Below, piece after piece: positions 1 to 9,241 of a stretch of DNA of 64,000 nucleotides. The position numbers were made by a program, and so were the translations under genes. A model generated the notes under the pieces. It worked only from the letters and a program-made list of their open reading frames with translations. It made no database searches and was not told where the DNA came from. Origin of the DNA: Symsagittifera roscoffensis. Lineage: Eukaryota; Xenacoelomorpha; Acoela; Convolutidae. Each line of letters starts with the position of its first letter. Positions within the stretch are counted from its first letter, which is position 1. The stretch spans positions 38,326,600 to 38,390,599 of the forward strand of contig NC_087070.1 in the NCBI RefSeq assembly GCF_963678635.1. Reading direction: 5' to 3'.

Positions 1-37
1 TTCGGCCTTGAATGTTCAGATGTCTTTGCGGCGCCAG
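1..37 (+). CDS. possible exon 3' end with strong splice donor (partial)
   Basis: The window opens with 37 bases ending in CAG followed by GTAAGC, a near-perfect splice donor (GT at 38-39). Read from base 1 the stretch is open for 12 codons plus one base and is richer in G+C than what follows. This would be the tail of an exon of a gene lying to the left. No product can be named from so few residues. Bases 38-480 hold nothing else I can support. Confidence 0.22.
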
Positions 38-580
38 GTAAGCTGTAAGCAGCCAAGTCTAACACGTTTCTTAATGGCGGCAATTTACGCTATTGCGAGC
101 ATTAATAGACCTATTCGTGAAACCTTGTTTTCATATTTAGCCTGGAGAATAGAACCAATTGGTTATCATTATCAGAGTACTCGTACATTGGTAAATTCGT
201 TGTACGACAGTAACTTTAAAAATATTTTTCAGAAACCGATAATTATGTATACCGCACCTTATATATCTTTAATTTTATTTCAGTTTTAGTTACAAAATGG
301 GGCTATTGTTTAGTAGATCCGACCAAGTCAACAACCCCCGCCCAAAAAAAAGATCTTAGTGGAGAGGGTTTTTTTTATTTTGTTTTAAGTTCAAATTTTC
401 AACCAATCAAATTCGAAGATTTTACAGGCGACAATAAGCCATTTCAGTGCAATTTTAAAATCGAGTGGAATGGAAAGGTGTTAACATGGTCTAACTGGGA
501 GGAAAAAGAGGGGGAGGGGGCGGGAGGATATTAAATTGTTTTCATCTGGGCAATCCCGATCGATTTTTGGCTTCTCGCAC

Positions 581-789
581 CTTTGGGTTAGTTGAACTGA
601 CCTGTCTACAGCTAGCAGAAGTAGGTGTAGATAACTGTTGAGAACAAACACCTGCGGCATAGCAGTGACTAAGCTGAACCAGCCGACATAGAGGGGCCGC
701 AGAAACGTTTCGGCCACTTGAAACAGCGCCAGAAGAGAATCGGAAATAGCCAGACTCACAATCACACGGTTGCGCGGAGTGCGGAGCTC
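581..789 (-). CDS. divergent rhodopsin-like (class A) GPCR, single exon covering TM2-TM3
   Basis: An open frame on the minus strand (whole ORF 888-481) contains LRTPRNRVIVSLAISDSLL, the pattern of the first intracellular loop and TM2 of class A receptors (LRTPxN..LAxxD), then a second hydrophobic helix ending LLLLAVDRSVQL, which matches the end of TM3 with DRS in place of DRY. A TTTCAG acceptor lies directly before GAGCTCCGC at 789, and an AAG/GTGCGA donor follows at 581, giving a 209-nt exon. The ORF upstream of the acceptor lacks the TM1 Gly-Asn signature, so it is probably intron. The usual cysteine at the start of TM3 is absent. No TM1 or TM4-TM7 exons were recognised nearby, so this may be an orphan or dead exon. 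The exon borders are inferred; the receptor resemblance is seen in the motifs. Confidence 0.45.
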
Positions 790-889
790 CTGAAACAGCC
801 GAGTGCTCATTGAGCCGATTGAAACATCAAAAAAACATATTATCATCGAGAGAACAAATTTTAAATTTTCCAAGCAGTTTTCCAGCATC

Positions 890-2269
890 TCGATTTTATT
901 TCACTGGTAAAATGAAGCATTTCTCCCACAACTTGATAAAAGGGAAGATATCGCTAACATGTTTGCAAATTCGAATATAACAGAAACTGGGTTACAGGCG
1001 TTTGTTTTGAATGTGCCTAGATGTACGATGCCCAATGTGGCGTGCTCGGAAATCTTTCTAGGGGAAGGAGGAGGAGGAGGGGGGGTGCTTTGTGAGTTGT
1101 CGGGTTGTCGACAAAATTTTGGAAAAACTTTTTTCTATTTTTTGTTCCAACAGTTTTGATTGATTTTGAGGGTCCCCCTTAAAATGCCCACAGAAAAAAT
1201 TATGAGGTTGATACACTAGAAATTGGTGTCAAAAAGAGGGTACCAAAGGGAGACTATGGGCACTTTCTCTCCCCTCCCCTTGCAAATTTTTACAATTAAA
1301 TTCATTAGTCACGTTGTCCAATTGTTATGAAAGTTGACATGCAGACTAATTATATGCACATAATTTTCACTTTAAGGGACTTGTGTCTAAAGTTTTTTTG
1401 TCCTCCGGATCTGAGGGAAAGATACAGCATTGAACTAAGCTTTTCACCTGCTTCTTCAGGGCGCATACCGTTAACACTTTTTCTTTTTGACTTAAGTGCG
1501 GTTGCTTCCTCATCACCATGTCGTCTCTAATCTCAAACTACGTATGCATTTGCCCAAAGATTTTACACTTTCTTCTATTATTAAAGATTTCACAGTTTTC
1601 TTCTATTATTTTTATTTCTGTTTGAGAATAACTCTGTCCTCGAAATTTTCAAGGTATATGGTCAAAGATATTAATTTTTTCAAAAAATTTCGACAGCTAA
1701 AACCCCAAAAGTGCGAGTTTAAAGTTATGTTCATATCTTCTTGTCAAAATACTGCAACAGAGGCTGGCTTCAAACGACATTAAAATGTGTGTTACCTAAA
1801 AAAAGATAAAACTAATCACTTATTTTATCATAAATTATCAGTTTTTTTGTTTATTGGACATTTTCACGTAACTTGCAACCATTTTGATTGAACTCGGTCT
1901 TGTGATTTGTTTTCTATTTGATTTTTTTACAGTTTTGACATAAATTGTTTTGCCAAAAATTACTGCAGAGGAAAATTCTGACCGTAGTTTTGACAGATAT
2001 AGTTCAAAATTTAACAGCAAGCCTAATTATGTTTAAGTTAACTCTGCAGAAGTTTTTGGCATGTCAAATTATCCTCTTTGTTGTTGTTGTGATGGGCTGA
2101 AAAATACGCCAAATTAACTATGGTGGGACAGGATTTAGGATTAGTTTTTTTCCGTGAGATGTTTATTGGCCAATTTGCGCTGGTCGTTTTGCTGGCCAGG
2201 TTTTAGATATTTTCTTTATTTCTTAAGTATAAAACAAAGAGATGATGCTTTAGTTTTCTTATCTGTAGT
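890..2269. other. non-coding stretch left of the retrotransposon
   Basis: AT-rich sequence with only short chance ORFs. It contains a G/GGA-rich run near 1060-1086 and, at about 1240-1400, an inverted copy of dispersed repeat family B (listed separately). I see no exon with supported borders. Confidence 0.5.
1240..1400 (-). repeat. dispersed repeat family B, copy 1
   Basis: Holds a C-rich run (TCCCCTCCCC) followed by ATTGTTATGAAAGTTGACAT and GCAGACTAATTA. This is the reverse complement of the pattern at 31637-31830 and 62600-62785 (TGCATGTCAATTTTCAT next to ACAATCGGACAATGT) and resembles 16755-16930. Boundaries are approximate. Its role is unknown; it behaves as a short interspersed repeat. 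Confidence 0.45.
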
Positions 2270-2274
2270 TTCTA

Positions 2275-2550
2275 TGTGGTGGTAGTGAGTTGACCACCTA
2301 AGATAGAGGACGTTATAGCTTATTATTATTAATGTTAGAGATCATTTGAATAACACAAATTAAAGACCTGTCAATCACGTTGATTGTTCTAACAACTTGA
2401 TGGTGCTAAAGACTGAAACTCACTCTGTGTTAACTATTGAGAGATTATAGTTATCTTCTATTCTTTGATCCATACTTACTTATTAAACTTTACTATTAAT
2501 TCAACTGTATTATTAATCTAGTTTTCAGATAAGATTTAGGGATTATCACA
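2275..2550 (+). repeat. 5' LTR
   Basis: 276 bp, starting TGTGGTGGTAGTGAG and ending GGATTATCACA. It matches 8961-9236 except at about nine positions. The TTCTA target copy lies immediately to its left. The first in-frame ATG of gag uses the last base of this LTR. Confidence 0.95.
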
Positions 2551-3637
2551 TGGCGCAGCCAGCAGTTTCTTCTTCTGAAGACAGGACGGAACTGCTAGGT
2601 GTCCCTTCATTTTGGGGTAAACCGTCAGCCGAACCTCCTTATCCTTGGGAGGTGTGGATAGGCCAATTTTTCCTCGCCGTATCTTTCAAAGAAAATTGTG
2701 ACCCGAATATTCTACTTACAGATCCGGCAGAAGTACACGACGACCCCCATCAAGACCTGAACAAATTCCAAATTCAGAAACGGCAGAAGAAGCGGACAGT
2801 AGAACAGCAAGAAATGAAGCGGCAATCAGGAGAACAAACGAAGCGAACGAAGAACAAAGAAAGAAGGGACCCAAAATAAGTCCAAATGTGTATTTTCACG
2901 AAGCAGATGCAAGGATTAAGTCAAGGTTATTCTTCGCCTTGGGAAACGAAGGGAAGAAAAGATTCCTTCAACAACATGCACATACCAACCTAAACACAGT
3001 AAAATTCAAATTTTTCCATGATGCTTGCGAACAACTATTCAAACGGGAAAAGAACTATATCATAGAAAGGATGCAAATCTACAACGCACCGCACGGGGAC
3101 AGGGAAAGCCTCGAATCATTTTACCTCCGCCTAGCAGGACAAGCTTCAAAATGTGGATGGACAGAGGAGATAGAGAAGGAAGTCATTCGCGACATCTTTA
3201 TTGCAAAAATGAGATTCTCTGACATACAAAGAGAACTTTGCATTAGACCAGGAGCCACAGTAGATGATACTCTCAAATCGGCATTACTTCAGGAGAAGGG
3301 ATACGTGACAGCGAGCACTCTCCAAAAGCAGAACCCATCTATAACGAGCAATTCAGCGAACTTCACAAACTCATCTAACCAGTTTTGGGTCAAACAAGAA
3401 CCACTGATGTCCATCCAGTCGAAAAACAATGTCCAAAACAGAAGGAATAGAGGGCTAGCGAAAGGAAATTTCAAACCCAAAAATCAGCAAGACCAGTCGA
3501 ACACTCAATCTAAACCATGCTAATTCTGTGGAAGAAGATTCACACCCGAACACAAATCTAAATGCCAAGCCAGAGAAGCAACATGTATAAACTGTGGGAA
3601 AAAGGGACATTTTGCGAAATGCTGCAACAGTAATCAA
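2550..3637 (+). pseudogene. gag: gag polyprotein of the LTR element, frameshifted
   Basis: Gag is the structural protein that packages the element's RNA. The N-terminal part is open from 2550 to 2879. The capsid-like part continues in another frame from about 2780 (ORF 2888-3523), so a frameshift lies near 2780. The capsid-like section has a helical, charged pattern including RESLESFYLRLAGQA. A CCHC zinc knuckle is readable as CINCGKKGHFAKCC (Cx2Cx4Hx4C) near 3589-3632. An upstream partner knuckle is interrupted by a TAA at 3521-3523 just after its first cysteine. The frame continues into the protease. The start codon overlaps the LTR/PBS boundary, which is unusual but leaves no other early ATG in frame. 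Confidence 0.85.
2551..2565 (+). other. primer-binding site
   Basis: TGGCGCAGCCAGCAG directly abuts the LTR end, as expected for the site paired with the 3' CCA end of a tRNA primer. The tRNA was not identified. The gag reading frame runs through the site. Confidence 0.6.
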
Positions 3638-4087
3638 GTGGCCAATGTCGAACAACCAGATCCAGACGAAGAAGAGGACTGTAACTTCATAGACTCAGAC
3701 AGCGAAGAGAACTACTCAGTCCTAAAAGTTTCGGTAGCATCACTACAAACGGAAACAGTCAAGAATCTAGAAGTAATCAACTCTGCAACGGGGAAAACTA
3801 AGTGTCTAAGAACAACGCTAAAATCAAGAGGCTCTTTATTTAGCGCCACCGTCGACACTGGAAGCCCAGCATCATTTGTAAACAAACGTACAGCTGAAAC
3901 TCTATTACAGAAAGAGCCCAACGCAAAGATCATATCACTAGATAAGAATCCGTTATCCACAACGTACGTAGATTACAACCACAAATCGATAAAACTCTTC
4001 TAAATACTAGAAAATGACGTTTACTCAAATGAATGGAGACTACAAGGAGCGAAATTCTTAATTTCCGAGAGTAGAACCAGATGTTTA
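3638..4087 (+). pseudogene. retropepsin-type aspartic protease
   Basis: Would cleave the Gag-Pol polyprotein. The active-site motif VDTGSPASF lies near 3851-3877, with Asp at 3854-3856, preceded by an acidic linker (PDPDEEEDCNF). The frame is the same as the downstream gag frame, so gag and protease were one reading frame apart from the stop at 3521. A TAA at 4001-4003 cuts the domain about 50 codons after the catalytic Asp. The same frame then reopens and runs into the RT N-terminus. Confidence 0.85.
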
Positions 4088-5469
4088 TTGGACTTAGACA
4101 TCCAACCAGACCTGGGAATAGTAACAACTCAACTAAAACCACCCAAAAATTCAATAAATGCAATTTCAGAAGAGCAAGAAAATGAATCAGTCGAATCGAC
4201 CTTTTGGAGGAACAAATTCACTAAGAAATACAATGACGTATTCCATAGATTGGGACGCTCAAAGAACCACAAGGTATTCACGTCATTTAAATCACCATTG
4301 ATCCCAATTCAGGAAAAAGGCAGAAGAGTGCCAATCCATATTCAAACCAAAGTGGGAGCGGAAATTAAGAAACTCATAAAAGAAGGCCACATAAATGCAC
4401 AAGTGATCACTTTGTAGCTCCAGTAGTCATAACAGCAAAAAAGGACGGCACGGTGAAACTAGCAATGGACGCAAAACCAATGAACTCACAGATCTTCAAA
4501 AATAAATTTCAGATGCCAAATTTATTAGAACTAGTCTACTCAGCAGCCGAAATAATTACAACCAAGACAGAGGGCGCAGTCTGGTTTACGTCATTAGATC
4601 TAAAATACGCATTCAGTCAACTCCCATTAGACAAATCCGTGAGCAAACACTGCAACTTCAGCATCGTATGCGGGGAATTTACTGGAACGTTCAGATTCAA
4701 AACCGGATTTTATGGACTAACAGACATGCCAAAGGAATTCCAGAAGGCAATGGACAACACAATCCAAGGATTTCAAGGAGTCTTCTGTTTCTTAGATGAC
4801 ATACTAATAGTATCAAAAGGTTCAGTCACAGAACACAATGAAATAGTTGACAAAGTCCTGCCAAGGTTAGACAAAAAAGGATTTGGGTTAAAACTCAGCA
4901 AATGCGAATTTTCAAAAACAAAATTAATCTGGCTGGGATTCGAGATAGATGAGACAGGAGTGAGACCAAAACACTCGAAGATAGAAGCAGTAATGGCATT
5001 ACAACCACCAAAATCTCTGAAACAACTGAGATCATTCCTGGGTATTTTAAATCACATGTCCAGATTCATACCCAATCTCCAACAACACACCGAACCATTA
5101 CGCCCATAATTGAAAGCGGATATCAAAGAAAAATTCATTTACTGACGAGCTCGAACTACTAGCGGTGGTATGGTCATGTGAATTCTTCAGAAACTATTTA
5201 TTGGGAAACCAATTCCAAATATTAACCGACCACAAGGCCATAGTACAGCATTAACAGAAAACCGGGGCATTAAAACATATCAATCCAGACTGACAAGATG
5301 GGCAGACAGAATGCTACCATTCGAACATACAATTTCTCACATCGCAGGAGCTAAAATAGGAATGGCAGATTAATTATCAAGAAGCCCTAAATTTGAGGAA
5401 CCACCTACATCAAAATACGACGAACAATTTGTAGTCAAAGCCATCGAAAACTTTGATGAGGCATGTAGG
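4088..5469 (+). pseudogene. reverse transcriptase and partly deleted RNase H
   Basis: RT would copy the element's RNA and RNase H would degrade the template. The RT fingers start in the 4088-4417 frame. A frameshift near 4400 moves the rest to ORF 4453-5109, which holds SLDLKYAFSQLPL and the catalytic FLDDILIV (the Asp pair at 4795-4800). After LRP a stop at 5107-5109 is followed by the second half of RNase H ([15 protein letters not shown], then ILTDHKA). The first half, with its catalytic Asp and Glu, is missing, so some 60-80 residues were probably deleted near 5110-5137. Another frame change lies near 5248 and a TAA near 5371. RT alone looks well preserved; the enzyme as a whole cannot be made. 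Confidence 0.9.
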
Positions 5470-6033
5470 GTGATTAACACTCCAGCGCCGACAAAAAAAA
5501 TTGAAAAAATTCAATTAGTCAAGGCCCACCTAGAGGAAAACAGGATAATTCCAAAGAAATTTACACTAATTGGGAGGGAGAACGTAGGAGAACACCCAAT
5601 TTCCGAAGCACCGCAAGGGGGCGTCGATATCTCGTACAAAGAATTTATCAAAGCAGATCCTCGATGCAGAACCGCAAAAAGTAACAAAACATCCGATTCG
5701 GAAGGAGCAAGTATCAACCAATCAGAATCAGATATGCAAATGTTCACACACCCGCAAGAGGGCGCATCGTCATGCGGAACTGACACTATCCAATCAGATC
5801 AATATATGCAAATTCACATCCCTCAAGTACAGATCAGAAATTTATGCGGCAAAAACAATAACCAATCAAAACAAGATATGCAAATGCACAACTCACCGCG
5901 AGAGGGCGGAAAGCCATGCGGTGAAAATTGTAACCAATCAGATTCGTCAAATTTTAATTTATTCTAAACTACGCCATATCTAACCAATTCACCACGAGAG
6001 GGCGTCGTAACAAAATCCAACCAATCAGAAGCA
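5470..6033 (+). pseudogene. pol linker with 23-24-residue tandem repeats
   Basis: Between RNase H and integrase lies an unusually long linker. From about 5710 it consists of diverged units, each reading NQS...DMQM...P(Q/R)EG...CG. They are centred near 5716-5785, 5790-5855 and 5857-5935, with partial units to about 6030. A TAA at 5965-5967 interrupts the frame, which then continues into the integrase ORF. The linker resembles no catalytic domain. Its DNA also carries the CTCF-like motif set described separately. Confidence 0.7.
5611..6006 (+). promoter_or_regulatory. four CTCF-like motifs in the retrotransposon linker
   Basis: Four direct copies of a 15-bp motif: CCGCAAGGGGGCGTC (5611-5625), CCGCAAGAGGGCGCA (5752-5766), CCGCGAGAGGGCGGA (5896-5910) and CCACGAGAGGGCGTC (5992-6006). 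A decayed fifth sits near 5821. Each matches the general animal CTCF core (CCASYAGRKGGCRSY) at 12-13 of 15 positions, including the invariant AGRGGGCG block. Units also carry CCAATCA and ATATGCAAAT (octamer-like) elements. All copies share orientation and frame, so a protein repeat (P-Q/R-E-G) is the competing explanation. Binding is inferred, not shown. Confidence 0.4.
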
Positions 6034-8110
6034 ATGGAGTTATATTCAGCCAAAAATATACAAATTTCATTGTCCCCGACCTTAAACTTAAACATCAACA
6101 GCTCAAATAAATTCATAATCAACTCAACAAAACAAAATTTTCAGAGGAAAATGAGTAAATTCATCCTGCCATCCATAAAACAGACGATAAACCCGATTGA
6201 GGAAAGAAATAGAGCAGAAACAAGACAGACAGTGGAGATAATAACCGAGAGCAGGAAAAGGAAAAGGATCAATATCGTAAACAAGAACAAGATGCACTAC
6301 GCCCGAATGCTGGCAAACTTCAGAACGAACAGAATGAAAAGGACAGTGAGGGTCAACATGATAGCAGATAAAGTTGGAAAGAAGAAAGAACAAGAAGCTC
6401 CAGTGAACACAAACAAGAAATCATTCACCACAGGCCTCCATAACAGACTCGATGCGGATCTATTGGGGGAACTCACGACGGAAGACAGCCAGTTAGGCCA
6501 ACTAAGGAAACACATCCTAGCGAAGGATAAAGAAGGATTCTTGAGATTGGGCAGCTACATGGCAAACTTTTGGGACGACGCCTCAGTAATCAACGACTGC
6601 ATCATTATTGACAATAGAGTGGCAATACCAACTTGTCTGAGGAAAGCAGTAATGGCCCGATTGCACAGAACACACCCAGGGCAAGAGGCAATGGTGGACG
6701 CGGCACAATATCTGTGGTGGCCGAAAATGCATAGGGAGATCATTGATTCATGCCAAACCTGCAGATCATGTTCAGCGTATGGTAAAAACCTTAAAACGTC
6801 TAAAACATTCAATTCGGCAGAACCCTTACCAGAATTATCAGAGGTGAACGAGGAATTACAAATAGACCTTGCTGGCCCAATGTTCGATTCTAAGGGAAAG
6901 AAACTATTCATATTAGTCGCTATTCATTGATTTTCAAAATACCCTTCCGCCATGATCACCAGGAAGTCGGGGAGCGGAAAAATATTCAAATTCTTTAAAA
7001 AAACTGCATACACCAATATACCAGACCAAAGAATTTAAGGACAGATCAATATTCGGGATTCAAAAAAGCGAAAGTAGCAGAATTTTTTAAATCGAAGGGA
7101 ATAAATCAAAGCTTTTGCCCAGTAGGAGACCACCGGGGTGTGGATTAGTAGAAAGATGTGTTCAAACCATAAAAAGAAAACTAGGCACAATGCAATTGGA
7201 CCCAAATTTTGAGGATATACAGACGGCAGTCAAGCCAATTTTGGAAGATATTCGAGTATCACGTCACAGCATCCTTAAGAAGTCACCTTTCGAACTTCAT
7301 TTTGGACGGAAACCGAATACGGAATGGTCTAATTTCAGGGATAAACTAAAATGTTCATTAAATCTAGCTCAACAGAGACTGGAGAGATCACTATTAAAGC
7401 CGGAGGAGATGCGAGAATCGGCGGACTCAAGGACTAGATTAAAGGTGGTGAAGAAAAGGATGGAAAGCAGAGACGTGTCACCAAAAATGAAGAGGACTGG
7501 AGAAGAACCAGAGAGTATCAGGGCATTGGAAAATCTGGTTAAGGCAGCATCGGACTGGAAATTGCACATGAGACATCTTTCACACAAGGAGGGATCTGAG
7601 GCACTGAGAAAACTGACTGAAAGAAACCCATTATCAGCAGCAATCCTCAGAAGCCACTTGAATCAAGGAACTCTAAGATTTAGAGTAGAACCGGAGGTGC
7701 CAGAGCACAGGACGAAAACAAGTAATCTAGAATTCAATCTTATTCACTATCCGGAGAAAGTAGTGGTATACCGGAAAATATTAGACAGGAAATCGGGACG
7801 TCCTTTATTCAAGCGGTTTAATGGGAAAATTGTTAAAGTCACTAAGAATACTTACATTACCAATAATGGGAAAGTAATTAGAAAAAACCACATATCAATT
7901 AAACCGAAATTCAAGTCAGTATATTGTTCAGTTTTAGGAAAGAAGACACCAGCCGCAAGCACGCCGAGGAAATCATTACATCAGTGCAGCTCAAGTGGAC
8001 CAAATAGACCGGTTCATATCCTGCCGAGACCAGACGTCTCACCGGTTTCAACGTCAACAGAAAATTCAGACTATTCGAGAAACTGGATAGACTACATGCG
8101 AAGACGATGA
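6034..8110 (+). pseudogene. integrase, frameshifted within the catalytic core
   Basis: Integrase would insert the cDNA. A basic N-terminal extension (6034-6420) precedes the HHCC zinc domain (His in RLHRTHPG, then CQTCRSC near 6755-6772). The core has the first Asp in QIDLAGP (6865-6867), the second in a TDQYSGF block (7044-7046) and Glu in GLVERCVQT (7151-7153), a D-59-D-35-E layout. A TGA at 6928-6930 and at least one more stop and frame change between 7030 and 7115 break the core. The 7115-8110 frame continues with a long helical, charged region and a GPY/F-like block (GRPLFKRFNGKIVKV, about 7797-7842). It ends at TGA 8108-8110, which overlaps the ATG of the next frame. Confidence 0.88.
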
Positions 8111-8867
8111 AACTATATTCCACGCTGACGAAGACAGCGAGAAAGAACCCGCCAACGTTAGCTTCCAGATATGTAGCATCGCCAAATGTACTTAAAGAAG
8201 TACCGAGTGGAGGAGTAATAGACCTAACCATGTCATCAAGCAGCTCCCCAGACACGAGGTGCAAGTACTACAATCAGCAGAAAATAGATTAGAGGCACAG
8301 TCGACAGAAGAATGTCCAATCTCCATAATACCAGCCGGAACAAAAGAAATGCAAATTGAGAATCAATCGAAAGAAAGCATAAACTGTCCAATTCCCTCAG
8401 TACCGACAACAGAGAAGGAGAAGTCGCAAGACAATATGGAGGGGACCCAGAGTAAGACGGCAACAGAGAAGTCAAATACTTCACAGAACGAGGAAGAAAA
8501 ATTAGACGGAAAGATGGGAATAACATCAGAAACGACGGAAAAGAAATCGGAGGAAGACAAATCAGCAGATAGAAGGAAACCAGAGAAGAAAAGGGAGAAA
8601 AGAAACGGAGAAGGCGATAACGATTAACAGGTGTCGAACAACTCAAGGTCGTCGGGCAGAAGCAAGCGGCAGACACAATTCTTTGGAAGCCCATTAAAAC
8701 ATTCGGTCAAAAACGTAGAAGAGAAACAAGGGTCACAAACTATTCCAATTTCGCCAGGGGAAATTCCGTTATCATCAGAAGATACAAGGTCACTATCACC
8801 GAGAAGGAAACTTAGGAGACCAACATTCTCGACTAGTAAAATGGTTCTACAAGGAAAGAAAACTTAA
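8107..8867 (+). pseudogene. charged C-terminal tail of the element, in three frame segments
   Basis: Downstream of integrase the coding potential continues in other frames: 8107-8292, then 8259-8627, then 8631-8867 after a TAA. The first piece ends GGVIDLTMSSSSSPD, a good match to a SUMO-interacting motif flanked by phosphorylatable serines. The middle is rich in Glu, Lys and Ser; the last piece is Ser/Arg rich with SPGE and SPRRK. I see no signal peptide or membrane segment, so it is not an envelope gene. Most likely it is the tail of Pol that lost its frame twice; a separate small ORF starting by an ATGA overlap is less likely. Confidence 0.5.
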
Positions 8868-8950
8868 TCCCAAAAACTTTTAAACTCATTGACTGAATTT
8901 TGTTTATTGTGATCTTGTAAGAGAATTTCAAACGTTGTTGAAATTTTCTA

Positions 8951-8960
8951 GAGGGGGAAA
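8951..8960 (+). other. polypurine tract
   Basis: GAGGGGGAAA lies immediately before the 3' LTR, where the primer for plus-strand DNA is expected. Confidence 0.8.
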
Positions 8961-9236
8961 TGTGGTGGTAGTGAGTAGACCACCTAAGATAGAGGACGTT
9001 ATAACTTATTATTATTAATGTTAGAGATCATTTGAATAACACTAAATAAAGACCTGTCAATCACGTTGATTGTTCTAACAACTTGATGGTGCTAAAGACT
9101 GAAACTCACTCTGTGTTAACTATTGAGAGATTATAAATATCTTCTATTCTATGATCCATACTTGCTTATTAAACTTTACTATTAATTCAACTGTATTATT
9201 AGTCTAGTTTTCAGATAAGATTTAGGGATTATCACA
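8961..9236 (+). repeat. 3' LTR
   Basis: 276-bp partner of 2275-2550. It contains an AATAAA polyadenylation signal (in CTAAATAAAGACC) where the 5' copy reads ATTAAA. The target duplicate TTCTA follows at 9237-9241. Confidence 0.95.
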
Positions 9237-9241
9237 TTCTA

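Larger units (their letters stand above)
2275..9236 (+). mobile_element. Ty3/gypsy LTR retrotransposon, full length but degenerate
   Basis: A 6962-bp element bounded by two 276-bp direct LTRs (TGTGGTGGTA...GATTATCACA) and by a 5-bp target-site duplication TTCTA (2270-2274 and 9237-9241). A TGG-initiated primer-binding site follows the left LTR and a purine tract precedes the right one. Order inside: gag with zinc knuckles, retropepsin, reverse transcriptase, RNase H, long repetitive linker, integrase (HHCC plus D..D-35-E), and a charged C-terminal tail. Integrase lying after RT/RNase H is the Ty3/gypsy order. The two LTRs differ at about 9 of 276 positions (about 3%). The coding part has several stops and frameshifts and a deletion in RNase H, so this copy is dead. 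No envelope-like ORF was seen. Confidence 0.95.

Noticed and set aside
5470-5786. Minus-strand ORF inside the retrotransposon linker
   Set aside because: Shadow of the plus-strand pol frame; hydrophobic composition without a domain.
8107-8867. Possible envelope gene of an endogenous retrovirus-like element
   Set aside because: No signal peptide, membrane helix or cysteine pattern; the region is a charged, hydrophilic tail.
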